Made by a program: the position numbers and the translations under genes. The notes beneath the pieces were generated by a model. That model saw nothing but the letters and a program-made list of their open reading frames with translations. It did not search any database and had not been told where the DNA came from. DNA of 64,000 nucleotides, from assembly GCF_010723575.1 (NCBI RefSeq), contig NZ_BLKZ01000001.1, positions 3,534,001 through 3,598,000 of the forward strand. Reading direction: 5' to 3'. How positions within the stretch are numbered: the first letter of the stretch is position 1; each line of letters starts with the position of its first letter. The DNA is from Mycobacterium bourgelatii. Lineage in GTDB: Bacteria; Actinomycetota; Actinomycetes; Mycobacteriales; Mycobacteriaceae. This document shows, piece after piece, positions 47,984-56,677 of the stretch.

Positions 47984-48048
47984 CGAGAGACCCCTTCTAG
48001 CTTTGGGATGTTTGTTGTCTGTGATGAAGGTGTGACTACAGTGACTAT

Positions 48049-48846
48049 TCACGGTGACCGTAACCGCCTCGGACCCATAAGCGCGGTACCGACACGCACA
48101 CACGTCGAACCATGTTTCACTGCGCTTTCCAGGTCGTTGGACATGCCGGCCGACAGTCCCACCGCATGCGGGAACGACTCGCGGATTCGGGCGTGCTCGG
48201 ATTGCAGCAGCTCAAAGGCCCTATCGGCGTCCCAATCCAACGGTGGGATGCCCATCAATCCGACCAGCTCGAGGCTTTCCGACTCGTCCACCTGCTCGCA
48301 CAGGCGGTGCAGGGCGTCGAAGTCCGCGACGTTTACTCCCCCGCGCGATTCGTCGCCGTCGAGGCTGACCTGGACGTAGACCCGAAGCGGCTGTGACCGC
48401 CGCTGTTCGTCCAAGGCGGTACCGATCGCCCGCGACAGCGCGGTCACCACCGTGGGGGTGTCCACGGAATGCGCGGTGTGCGCCCAGCGCGCCAAGGACC
48501 GAACCTTGTTGCGCTGAATACGGCCGACCATATGCCACTGGATTCCGCGGGAAGAACCCGCGTACATCGGATCCGCAAACAACCGAGCGAGCTCGGCAAC
48601 CTTTGCCGCCGCTTCCTGCTCGCGCGATTCGCCAACCGCGCGACAACCCAATCTCGACAAAATCGCAACATCGGTTGCTGGGAAGAATTTGGTAATTGGC
48701 AATAGCTCAATTTCTCCGACATTGCGACCCGCCGCTTCGGCGGCCGCGGCTAGCCGCGATCGCACCGCCGCCAGCGCGTGCGTCAATTCCGATTGGCGGT
48801 CGCTCCCCTTTTCCCGCATGGGGAAGTCTGCCGACGACACGCTCAT
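48049..48846 (-). CDS. YggS-type pyridoxal-phosphate homeostasis protein
   Basis: 265 residues from ATG 48846. It is an alanine-racemase-fold PLP protein; the PLP lysine lies in LLPITKFFPATDVAIL, with Lys in ITKF. Other markers are GESREQEAA, WHMVGRIQRNKVR, LRVYVQVSLDGDESRGG and AGMSNDLESAVKHGSTCVRVGTAL. YggS proteins buffer PLP and affect amino-acid balance, with no known enzyme activity. ATG 48846 overlaps the stop of the upstream yfiH-like gene (4 nt). It matches Rv2148c in the division cluster. Confidence 0.92.
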   Translation of the reverse strand: MSVSSADFPMREKGSDRQSELTHALAAVRSRLAAAAEAAGRNVGEIELLPITKFFPATDVAILSRLGCRAVGESREQEAAAKVAELARLFADPMYAGSSRGIQWHMVGRIQRNKVRSLARWAHTAHSVDTPTVVTALSRAIGTALDEQRRSQPLRVYVQVSLDGDESRGGVNVADFDALHRLCEQVDESESLELVGLMGIPPLDWDADRAFELLQSEHARIRESFPHAVGLSAGMSNDLESAVKHGSTCVRVGTALMGPRRLRSP

Positions 48847-49550
48847 TCCATCCACACCAGTGACGCCAGCCGCCCGGTGGGCGCGCCGCGGCGATGACTG
48901 AACAGGGTGGGGTCGGCGACCGTGCAACGCTGGTCGATGTCGATGGCCGTGACACCCAAAGTGCGGAGCTGGCAAGCGATTCCGGCCCGCAGGTCAAGCC
49001 CGGGGGTCCCGGCCGACGTGGTGGTGCGACTGCCCGGCAGGACCGCTTCGACCTCGGCGGCCATCGCTTCGGGCACTTCGTAGTTGCGGCCGCTGACCGC
49101 CGGGCCCAGCAACACGGAGATGTCCTCGGCCTGCGCGCCCAGGCCGAGCATCGTTTCGATCGCGCGGACGACAACGCCGCGCTGGGCACCGACTCGGCCG
49201 GCGTGGACGGCGGCGACCACCCCGGCCCGGGCGTCCGCCATCAACACCGGCACACAGTCGGCCGTCATCACCGCCAGCGCCACCCGCGGCGCGGCGGTCA
49301 CCAATCCGTCGGTGTCGTCGAACGGGGTGTCACGCGGCCCGTCGACCACCTCGATCCGGTCGCCGTGGACCTGGTTCATCCACACCACCCGCTCGTCGGG
49401 CAAACCGATGGCGGCGGCCAGGCGAGCCCGGTTGGCCGCCACCGCGACCGGGTCGTCGCCGACGTGGTCTCCAAGGTTGAAAGTGTCGTACGGCGGCGCA
49501 GACACACCGCCCTCCCGGGTGGTGGTTACCCGGCGAATACGAACGCTCAC
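48843..49550 (-). CDS. Polyphenol oxidase/laccase-family (YfiH, PgeF-like) protein
   Basis: 235 residues from GTG 49550 (VSVRIRRVTTTREGG). The YfiH family signatures are NLGDHVGDDP, VWMNQVHGDRIEVVD, MTADCVPVLMAD (zinc Cys) and AAVHAGRVGAQRGVV (zinc His). Recent work on relatives describes purine nucleoside phosphorylase/adenosine deaminase activity and muropeptide editing; the role here is unproven. It is the first gene after ftsZ on the minus strand, equivalent to Rv2149c, and overlaps yggS by 4 nt. Confidence 0.9.
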   Translation of the reverse strand: MSVRIRRVTTTREGGVSAPPYDTFNLGDHVGDDPVAVAANRARLAAAIGLPDERVVWMNQVHGDRIEVVDGPRDTPFDDTDGLVTAAPRVALAVMTADCVPVLMADARAGVVAAVHAGRVGAQRGVVVRAIETMLGLGAQAEDISVLLGPAVSGRNYEVPEAMAAEVEAVLPGSRTTTSAGTPGLDLRAGIACQLRTLGVTAIDIDQRCTVADPTLFSHRRGAPTGRLASLVWME

Positions 49551-49640
49551 GTTCCTAGTATCGGGAGGCTGTTGCCCGCAAGGCGACTGCGCTTGCCGGA
49601 CGCGGCCGGTTTGTCGCGTACTGGCAAGCAAATCGAGACC

Positions 49641-50795
49641 TCAGCGACGCATGAACGGCGGCACGTCGACGTCGTCGTCGTCGCCACCGATGCTCAACGT
49701 CGCGCCGTTGGTGTGGACCGGCACGCTCACGGCGTCGACCGGCTCGAACAGCGTCGAGGTGAGCTTGCCCGCCCGGGCCGACTCGATCCGGTGGGCACCA
49801 CCGCCCGTCGACTCACCCGCCTCGCCGACGACCGGCTTGCGGCCGGGTCCGGCGACATCGAAGCCCGCGGCGATGACCGTCACCCGCACCTCGTCGCCCA
49901 GCGAGTCGTCGATCACGGTGCCGAAGATGATGTTCGCTTCGGGGTGCGCGGCGTCCTGCACCAGCGAGGCGGCCTCGTTGATCTCGAACAGGCCCAGGTC
50001 GCTGCCGCCGGCGATGGACATCAGCACGCCCTGCGCGCCCTCCATGGACGCTTCCAGCAGCGGCGAGTTGATGGCGATCTCGGCCGCCTTGAGCGACCGG
50101 CCCTCGCCGCGGGCCGAGCCGATGCCCATCAGCGCGGTGCCCGCACCCGACATGATGCCCTTGACGTCGGCGAAGTCGACGTTGATGAGGCCGGGTGTGG
50201 TGATCAGGTCGGTGATGCCCTGCACGCCGTTGAGCAGCACCTCGTCGGCGCTGCGGAACGCGTCCATCAGCGAGACGGCCGCGTCGCCCATCTGCAGCAG
50301 CCGGTCGTTGGGGATCACGATCAAGGTGTCGCAGCTCTCCCGGAGCGACTGAATCCCGGCCTCGGCCTGGTTGCTGCGCCGCTTGCCCTCGAAGGAGAAC
50401 GGCCGGGTGACGACGCCGACGGTCAGCGCGCCCAGCTTGCGGGCGATGCTGGCGACGACGGGCGCCCCACCGGTACCCGTGCCACCGCCCTCACCGGCGG
50501 TGACGAACACCATGTCGGCCCCGCGGAGCAGTTCCTCGATCTCGTCCTTGGCGTCCTCGGCCGCCTTCCGGCCGACCTCGGGGTCGGCGCCGGCGCCCAG
50601 GCCACGGGTCGAGTCGCGGCCGACGTCGAGCTTGACGTCGGCGTCGCTCATCAGCAACGCCTGCGCGTCGGTGTTGATGGCGATGAACTCGACTCCCTTG
50701 AGTCCCTGCTCGATCATCCGGTTGACGGCGTTGACGCCGCCACCACCGATGCCCACGACCTTGATGACGGCGAGATAGTTATGTGGGGGGGTCAT
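49641..50795 (-). CDS. ftsZ: Cell division GTPase FtsZ
   Basis: 384 residues from the second of two adjacent ATGs (50795), giving the mycobacterial N-terminus MTPPHNYLAVIKVVGIGGGG. The tubulin signature GGGTGTGGAPVVA, T7 loop NVDFADVK and C-terminal peptide DDDDVDVPPFMRR, which binds SepF and FtsW in mycobacteria, are all present. It polymerises with GTP into the division ring. SD GGGAGGA lies upstream. In other mycobacteria ftsQ precedes ftsZ; here the upstream DNA leads into the divergent FBPase gene instead. Confidence 0.97.
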   Translation of the reverse strand: MTPPHNYLAVIKVVGIGGGGVNAVNRMIEQGLKGVEFIAINTDAQALLMSDADVKLDVGRDSTRGLGAGADPEVGRKAAEDAKDEIEELLRGADMVFVTAGEGGGTGTGGAPVVASIARKLGALTVGVVTRPFSFEGKRRSNQAEAGIQSLRESCDTLIVIPNDRLLQMGDAAVSLMDAFRSADEVLLNGVQGITDLITTPGLINVDFADVKGIMSGAGTALMGIGSARGEGRSLKAAEIAINSPLLEASMEGAQGVLMSIAGGSDLGLFEINEAASLVQDAAHPEANIIFGTVIDDSLGDEVRVTVIAAGFDVAGPGRKPVVGEAGESTGGGAHRIESARAGKLTSTLFEPVDAVSVPVHTNGATLSIGGDDDDVDVPPFMRR

Positions 50796-51213
50796 CATTC
50801 GTCTTCCTCCCTGAGGGGCTTGTTGTGTCCCTGCCCGTGTCCGTTTGCACCCGGTGTGTCTGCTTGAAAAGTCTCAACCTCAACCATAGATTTAGAGTTA
50901 TGTCAAGTAGTTCCGCGTAACCAGAACCGTATGGGTATGACGCGGACTAACCGTGCAGGCGCGCCGACGCGTTGCACGCATTTTTTCTGTGCGGCCGTGC
51001 TTTCGCGGCCCCGCATTGCTGTCCTCGCCCGGGTGAACCCCGCAAACTTCTGACGGCCGGGCCGCGCCTCGCGGCAGTTCGGGGTGCGCAAACATCCACC
51101 CTGCGGACCCCCCTAAAGGGGGATGGACCGGCGCCGCGCAGGTCAGAGCATATGGCTGAGTCCGTTACGGCCTTCGTGAATCGTCCCTGCGCCGCTCGCC
51201 GGAGGTACCGCGC
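50796..51213. other. Divergent intergenic region ftsZ / FBPase
   Basis: About 415 bp between divergent starts. Near ftsZ it looks like native ftsZ leader: on the minus strand TTGACA (50906-50901) followed by an AT-rich TAACTCTAAATC stretch is a promoter-like element. Nearer to the FBPase gene lie a CCCCCTAAAGGGGG palindrome and SD GGAGGT (51200-51205). The island junction must lie in here or just beyond; no IS, tRNA or obvious attachment site was seen. Confidence 0.55.
51109..51122. promoter_or_regulatory. CCCCCT-AA-AGGGGG palindrome upstream of FBPase
   Basis: A perfect palindrome of two 6-bp arms and a 2-bp centre, about 92 bp before the FBPase ATG. The dimensions suit a dimeric repressor or activator site. 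It does not match the T-N11-A pattern of CbbR/LysR regulators. The binding protein is unknown. Confidence 0.45.
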
Positions 51214-52299
51214 ATGCTTACCCACCACACCACGCTGGTGAAGTTCCTCATCGAGGAGCGACGACGCCACCCCGAGGCCAGCGGCGACCTCAACTCGCTG
51301 ATCCTTGACGTCGCGCTGGCGTGCAAGGCCATCTCCACCCGGGTGGCCCAGGGCGAGCTCGGGGGCGTGCTGGGCGCCGCCGACGCGGTGAACGTCGCGG
51401 TGAACGTGCAGGGCGAGGTGCAACAGAAGCTCGATGTGCTGGCCAACGACTACTTCTTGCGGGCCAACGAATGGGGTGGGCAGGTGGCCGGCATGGTCAC
51501 CGAGGAGCTCGCCGAGCCCTACCTGCTGCCGACGCAGTATCCACGCGGCAAGTACCTGCTGGTTTTCGATCCGCTCGATGGCTCGTCGAACATCGACGTC
51601 AACGTCTCGGTGGGCAGCATCTTTTCGATTCTGCGGGCGCCCGAACCGGGTGTGGACCCCGCACCCGAAGATTTCCTGCAGCCGGGCTCGCGGCAGGTGT
51701 GTGCGGGCTACGCGATCTACGGGCCGTCGACGATGCTGGTGCTCACGGTGGGCACCGGGGTGCACGCGTTCACCCTGGACCCCACCCTCGGCGAATTCGT
51801 GCTCAGCCGCCCGTCGATCCAAATCCCGCGAACCACAAACGAATTCGCCATCAATGCGTCGAACAGGCGGTTCTGGGAACCGGCCGTGCAGCGCTACATC
51901 GACGAGTGCCTGGCGGGCCGCACCGGGCCGCGGGGCAAGGACTTCAACATGCGGTGGGTCGCATCGCTGGTCGCCGAAACGCATCGGATTCTGACCCGAG
52001 GCGGGGTGTTTCTCTACCCGCGGGACGCCAAGGACCCGGCCAAGGCGGGACGGCTGCGCCTGCTCTACGAGGCGAACCCGATCGCATTCCTGGTCGAGCA
52101 GGCCGGCGGCAGCGCCAGCACCGGCCGCAAACGACTGCTCGACGTCGTGCCGACCAGCCTGCATCAGCGGGTGCCGCTGATCTTTGGCGCGGCAGATGAG
52201 GTGGAGCTCATCGAGGAGTACCACCGCGGCGATTACGTGCGGCCCTCCGCGTCCCCGCTGTACGGCGTTCGGGGCCTGTACCGCGTCGTGACCGCCTGA
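51214..52299 (+). CDS. cbbF: Class I fructose-1,6-bisphosphatase
   Basis: 361 residues from ATG 51214, with SD GGAGGT at 8 nt. The metal-binding motif LVFDPLDGSSNIDVN (about residues 116-130) and the C-terminal LYEANPIAFLVEQAGG are class I FBPase signatures, and GMVTEELAEPY supplies further acids. Mycobacteria normally rely on the class II GlpX enzyme, so a class I enzyme next to phosphoribulokinase points to a Calvin-Benson function (CbbF), supplying fructose-6-phosphate for ribulose regeneration. It is 36 bp upstream of the PRK gene and co-transcribed with it. Confidence 0.93.
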   Translation: MLTHHTTLVKFLIEERRRHPEASGDLNSLILDVALACKAISTRVAQGELGGVLGAADAVNVAVNVQGEVQQKLDVLANDYFLRANEWGGQVAGMVTEELAEPYLLPTQYPRGKYLLVFDPLDGSSNIDVNVSVGSIFSILRAPEPGVDPAPEDFLQPGSRQVCAGYAIYGPSTMLVLTVGTGVHAFTLDPTLGEFVLSRPSIQIPRTTNEFAINASNRRFWEPAVQRYIDECLAGRTGPRGKDFNMRWVASLVAETHRILTRGGVFLYPRDAKDPAKAGRLRLLYEANPIAFLVEQAGGSASTGRKRLLDVVPTSLHQRVPLIFGAADEVELIEEYHRGDYVRPSASPLYGVRGLYRVVTA

Positions 52300-52335
52300 T
52301 CGATCGGAAAGACCGCATCTACTGGGAGTAAACAC

Positions 52336-53235
52336 ATGTCACGCCTGCACCCGATCATCTCCGTGACCGGTTCTTCTGGCGCGGGAACCACGTCTGTGAT
52401 GCGGACGTTCGAACAGATCTTCCGCCGGGAGAACATCAACGTTGCGTTCGTCGAGGGCGACAGCTTCCACCGGTACGACCGTGTCGCGATGAAGGCGGCG
52501 ATCGCCGAGGCGCACGCCCGCGGCGACCACTCCTTCAGCCATTTCGGTCCGGAGGCGAATCTGTTCGAAGAGCTGCAATGCCTGTTCGAGACGTACGGCG
52601 AGACGGGTACCGGCAAGATCCGCCGGTACCTGCACGACGAGACGGAAGCCGCGCCCTATGGGCAGGAGCCGGGCACGTTCACGCCGTGGGAGGAAATCCC
52701 GCCGGACACCGACATGCTCTTTTACGAAGGGCTGCACGGCGCGATCGTCACCGACGAGGTGAACGTCGCGGCACACGCCGACCTACGCATCGGCGTGGTG
52801 CCGGTGATCAACCTCGAGTGGATTCAGAAGCTGCACCGCGACAGGACCTCCCGCGGATACAGCCCCGAGGCCGTGACCGCCACCATCCTGCGACGCATGC
52901 CCGACTACGTGAACTACATGTGCACCCAGTTCTCGCACACCGACGTCAACTTCCAACGCGTGCCGGTGGTAGACACCTCCAACCCGTTCATCGCCCGGTC
53001 CATCCCCACCGCCGACGAGTCGATGCTGATCATCCGGTTCCGTGATCCACATGGCATCGACTTTCCGTATCTGCTTGCCATGCTGCATGATTCGTTCATG
53101 TCCCGGCCGAACACGATCGTGTGTCCGGGCGGCAAGATGGACCTGGCGATGCAGCTGATCTTCACCCCGATGGTGTTGCGGCTGATGGAGCGCCGCAAGG
53201 CGCAGCTGGCCGAGGTGAAGTTGGCCGCGCTTTAG
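52336..53235 (+). CDS. cbbP: Phosphoribulokinase (class I, proteobacterial type)
   Basis: 299 residues from ATG 52336. Walker A GSSGAGTTS is at residues 12-20. The PRK-specific FVEGDSFHRYDR segment, LFYEGLHGAIV (catalytic Asp/Glu region) and LEWIQKLHRDRTSRGYSPEAVTATILRRMPDYVNYM (given in outline) are characteristic of CbbP and not of uridine kinase. It phosphorylates ribulose-5-phosphate to RuBP, the RubisCO substrate, and has no other common role. RubisCO itself is not in the window. The C-terminus overlaps the convergent NuoM-like gene by 4 nt. Confidence 0.95.
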   Translation: MSRLHPIISVTGSSGAGTTSVMRTFEQIFRRENINVAFVEGDSFHRYDRVAMKAAIAEAHARGDHSFSHFGPEANLFEELQCLFETYGETGTGKIRRYLHDETEAAPYGQEPGTFTPWEEIPPDTDMLFYEGLHGAIVTDEVNVAAHADLRIGVVPVINLEWIQKLHRDRTSRGYSPEAVTATILRRMPDYVNYMCTQFSHTDVNFQRVPVVDTSNPFIARSIPTADESMLIIRFRDPHGIDFPYLLAMLHDSFMSRPNTIVCPGGKMDLAMQLIFTPMVLRLMERRKAQLAEVKLAAL

Positions 53236-54725
53236 CCCGCATTCGTCACGTGATGCTCGAACCGCTCGGCCAGGTGCTGGGCGATCGCCGGGTTGATCAC
53301 GTCAAGGGCGGGCTTGGGGTAAACACCCAAAGCGATGAGCATGGCGAGCAACGGCACGACGACGAGCCGCTCACGAGGCACCAGGTCGCGGACCTTGCGG
53401 TTGTCATCGGCAACCGGGCCCGTCATCATCCGCTGGTACAGCCACAGGATGTAGATGGCCGACAGCACCAGCGCGGTCGCTGCGCACACCGCAAACACCG
53501 GGTAGCGGGTGAATGTTCCTATCAGCACCAGAAATTCGCTGACGAACGGTGCCAGCCCCGGCAACGCCAACGACGCCATGCCGGCGACCAGCAAGGTCCC
53601 GGCCAGCACCGGGGCGACCTGTTGCACACCGCCGTAGTCGGCAATGAGGCGGGTTCCCCTGCGCGACACCAGAAAACCGGCGATCAGAAACAGTGCGGCC
53701 GTCGACAAGCCGTGGTTGACCATGTACAACGCCGCACCGGACTGTCCCTGGCTGGTCATCGCAAAAATGCCGAGGACGATGAAGCCGAAGTGGCTGATCG
53801 AGGTGTAGGCGATCACGCGGATCAGGTCGCTTTGGCCGATCGCGACCAGCGCACCGTAGCCGATACCGATGACCGCGAGCGTGATCACGAAGGGCCGAAA
53901 AAGCGTCGCGCTGCCGGGAAAGAGCTGTAGGCAGTAGCGCAGCATGCCGAAGGTGCCGATTTTGTCGACCACGGCCATCATCAACACCGCGGTCGCCGGG
54001 GTCGCCTCGGCGGCCACACCCGGAAGCCAAGTGTGCAGCGGCCACAGCGGCGCCTTGACGGCGAACGCGAACAGGAAGCCGAGAAACAACAAGTGCGTGA
54101 CGGCCGGGCTCGCTGTGAACTGACCCGGTGAGACCGCTGCGGTGATCGCACGGAAATCGAAGGTCCCCGCGATCAGATTCAACCCGATGAGCGCGACGAA
54201 CATGAACAAGCCGCCAAACAGGCTGTACAGCAGAAACTTCAGCGCGGCCCGCGGGGCACCCGCTCCCCCGTATCGGCCGATGAGGAAGTACATCGGTATC
54301 AGCATTGCTTCGAAGAACACGAAGAACAGCAGCACGTCGAGTGCCACCAGGGCGACCAGCATCATCGACTCGACCACCAGCATCAACCCCAGGTAGATGT
54401 TGGGTCGTTCCACGTCATTCCAGCCGGCGAGCAGCAGCAGCGGCATCAGCACGCTGGTCAGGACCACCAGCACCATGGCGACGCCGTCCAAGCCGACGAT
54501 GTAGCTCGCCCCGAACGAGCTTATCCAGGAATGCTTTTCGACGAACTGGTAGTGCGGGTCCGACGGGGAGAAGCGGGCGAACAGCACGGCCACGATCGAC
54601 AGAACGACCGTCGAAACGCCGAGGGCGGCGTATTTCGCCGCCAGCGGCCGGTTGGCCGGCAGCGCCGCGACCACGGCCGACCCCACCAGCGGCGCTACCC
54701 ACAACGCGGTCAACAACGGGGCCAT
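53232..54725 (-). CDS. NuoM-like proton-translocating membrane subunit
   Basis: 497 residues from ATG 54725, which overlaps the stop of the NuoL-like gene (ATGA) and has SD GGGAGGA; longer in-frame reading upstream is shadow. About 14 membrane helices. The proton-channel residues of complex I are kept: Glu in FFVFFEAMLIPMYFLIG, Lys in FAVKAPLWPLHTWLP, Lys in VVDKIGTFGMLRY and Glu in LAPFVSEFLVLIG, corresponding to E. coli NuoM E144, K234, K265 and E407. It is the last gene of the hydrogenase operon. A full nuoA-N operon is not nearby, so this is an extra copy with a special partner. Confidence 0.92.
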   Translation of the reverse strand: MAPLLTALWVAPLVGSAVVAALPANRPLAAKYAALGVSTVVLSIVAVLFARFSPSDPHYQFVEKHSWISSFGASYIVGLDGVAMVLVVLTSVLMPLLLLAGWNDVERPNIYLGLMLVVESMMLVALVALDVLLFFVFFEAMLIPMYFLIGRYGGAGAPRAALKFLLYSLFGGLFMFVALIGLNLIAGTFDFRAITAAVSPGQFTASPAVTHLLFLGFLFAFAVKAPLWPLHTWLPGVAAEATPATAVLMMAVVDKIGTFGMLRYCLQLFPGSATLFRPFVITLAVIGIGYGALVAIGQSDLIRVIAYTSISHFGFIVLGIFAMTSQGQSGAALYMVNHGLSTAALFLIAGFLVSRRGTRLIADYGGVQQVAPVLAGTLLVAGMASLALPGLAPFVSEFLVLIGTFTRYPVFAVCAATALVLSAIYILWLYQRMMTGPVADDNRKVRDLVPRERLVVVPLLAMLIALGVYPKPALDVINPAIAQHLAERFEHHVTNAG

Positions 54726-56614
54726 CACGTCCTCCCTAGAACGAAGCTCAGTAGTACGGCGGCGGCGCCGCAGAACGCCGTCAACGCATAGGAGCGCACG
54801 AAACCGGTTTGGATGCGCCGGATACGCGTGGACGCCAGACCGACCAGCCGGGCGATGCCTTCGACGGCGCCGTCGATATGCATCAACTCCACGTCGACCA
54901 GGGCTCGCGACAACCGTTGTCCCGGCCGCATGAGCGCGGCTTCGTTGACCTTGTCGCCGAACAGATCCTGGCGCGCGGCGATGACTGGCATCGACACCCA
55001 TTCCGAGACAGACGTTTTCACCGGTCGCGCGGCGTACTTGTGATACGCCGCCGCAATGCCGATGGCGACCACCGTCAGGGTGATGGCGGTGAGGGTGCCG
55101 ACTGGAATCGCCGGTTGCGCCTCGGTGATGCCGGCCGGGTTGGTGACCGGTTGTAACCAGTGCTGCAGGGTGCCGTTGAGGGCTAGTGCGGCACCGCCAC
55201 CGAGTGATCCGAGGGCAAGGACGACCATGGGTGCGGTCATGACGGCGGGTGATTCGTGCGGATGAGTGTCTGGTTGCCAACGTCTTTCGCCGAAGAAGGT
55301 CAGGATCATGACCCGGGTCATGTAGAACGCGGTGAGCCCGGCCCCGACCAGAGTGGCGACGCCGAGTGTCTCGTCTGCCGTGAATGCGGCTTCGATGATG
55401 GCGTCCTTGGAGAAGAAGCCCGCGAACGGCGGGATGCCGATGATCGCGAGGTAGCCCAGGCCGAAGGTGACGAAGGTGATCGGCATGACCTTTCGCAGGC
55501 CGCCGTATCGGCGCATATCGGTCTCGTCGTTCATGCCGTGCATGACCGAGCCGGCACCCAGGAACAAGCCGGCTTTGAAAAAGCCGTGGGTGAGTAGATG
55601 CATGATGGCCACGGCGTAGCCGGCCGGGCCCAGCCCGGCCGCCAGCACCATGTAGCCGATCTGCGACATCGTCGAGGCGGCCAGCGCCTTCTTGATGTCA
55701 TCCTTGGCGCAGCCGATGATCGCGCCGAACAGCAGCGTGACCGCGCCCACCGCCACAACTGCAGTACGGGCGGCGGGCGCGAGATCGAAGATCGGGCCGG
55801 ACCGCACAATCAGGTACACGCCGGCGGTGACCATGGTGGCGGCGTGGATCAGGGCGCTGACCGGGGTGGGGCCCTCCATCGCGTCACCAAGCCAGGACTG
55901 CAGCGGGACCTGGGCGCTCTTGCCACAGGCGGCCAGCAGCAACATCAACCCGATCGCGTCCAGCGTGCCCTGCGACGCCGCGGCCGCCTCCTCGAATACC
56001 CCTGGGTAAGAGAGGGTTCCAAAGCGGGCGAACATGATCATCAACGCAACCGCCAGCCCTACGTCGCCGACCCGGTTGACAATGAAGGCCTTCTTGGCCG
56101 CGGTCGCGGCCGCCGGCTTGTGCGACCAGAACCCGATCAGCAAGTAGGACGCCAAACCGACACCCTCCCAGCCGAAATACAGCCCGAGGTAGTTGTCGGC
56201 GAGGACGAGCAACAGCATGGCGGCCACGAACAGGTTCAGATAACCGAAAAAGCGGCGGCGGGCCGGGTCGTCGCGCATGTAGCCGATCGAATAGAGGTGT
56301 ATCAACGCCCCGACACCGGTGATCAGCAGCACGAAGCACACGCTCAGTGCGTCCAGTTGCAACCCGAAGTCGACGTTCAGGGTGCCGACCTGCAGCCAGC
56401 TGAACAATGTCTCGTGGATCGCGCGATCGTCGACGGGCCGCCGCAACAGATCGACGAAAAGCACGATCCCGCAACAGAACGACGCGAGTACCGTAGCGCA
56501 GCCGAGCAGATGGCCCCAGGGGTCGGTGCGGCGACCGACGACCAGCAGCGTCGCCGCCCCGGCAAGTGGCAGCGCAATCAGCAACCACACCAGCGACGAA
56601 AGAGTGGTGTTCAC
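54725..56614 (-). CDS. NuoL-like proton-translocating membrane subunit
   Basis: 629 residues from GTG 56614. The NuoL channel residues are conserved: Glu in YFGWEGVGLASYLLIGFW, Lys in GKSAQVPLQSWLGDAMEGP, His in SALIHAATMVTAG, Lys in THGFFKAGLFLGAGSVMHG and Asp in GFFSKDAIIEAAF. About 15-16 helices, with the C-terminal part long enough for the lateral helix of NuoL. DabB-type bicarbonate-uptake proteins are also NuoL-like, but no DabA partner is seen. It is followed directly by the NuoM-like gene and preceded by a 281-residue protein of the hydrogenase operon. Confidence 0.92.
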   Translation of the reverse strand: MNTTLSSLVWLLIALPLAGAATLLVVGRRTDPWGHLLGCATVLASFCCGIVLFVDLLRRPVDDRAIHETLFSWLQVGTLNVDFGLQLDALSVCFVLLITGVGALIHLYSIGYMRDDPARRRFFGYLNLFVAAMLLLVLADNYLGLYFGWEGVGLASYLLIGFWSHKPAAATAAKKAFIVNRVGDVGLAVALMIMFARFGTLSYPGVFEEAAAASQGTLDAIGLMLLLAACGKSAQVPLQSWLGDAMEGPTPVSALIHAATMVTAGVYLIVRSGPIFDLAPAARTAVVAVGAVTLLFGAIIGCAKDDIKKALAASTMSQIGYMVLAAGLGPAGYAVAIMHLLTHGFFKAGLFLGAGSVMHGMNDETDMRRYGGLRKVMPITFVTFGLGYLAIIGIPPFAGFFSKDAIIEAAFTADETLGVATLVGAGLTAFYMTRVMILTFFGERRWQPDTHPHESPAVMTAPMVVLALGSLGGGAALALNGTLQHWLQPVTNPAGITEAQPAIPVGTLTAITLTVVAIGIAAAYHKYAARPVKTSVSEWVSMPVIAARQDLFGDKVNEAALMRPGQRLSRALVDVELMHIDGAVEGIARLVGLASTRIRRIQTGFVRSYALTAFCGAAAVLLSFVLGRT

Positions 56615-56677
56615 AGCTCGTAGGCTTGCGCACCGGTGGTCGCCGTTACACCCCGAATTGGGTGATCTGTCAGGTGG

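Noticed and set aside
48894..50867. 657-codon plus-strand frame across yfiH and ftsZ
   Set aside because: Shadow of two well-known genes on the minus strand.
50947..52335. 462-codon minus-strand frame opposite FBPase
   Set aside because: Shadow of cbbF; Arg/His-rich text without motifs.
53232..56614. DabAB inorganic-carbon transporter
   Set aside because: NuoL-like DabB needs a DabA (DUF2309) partner, which is not present in the window; a NuoM-like protein is found instead.
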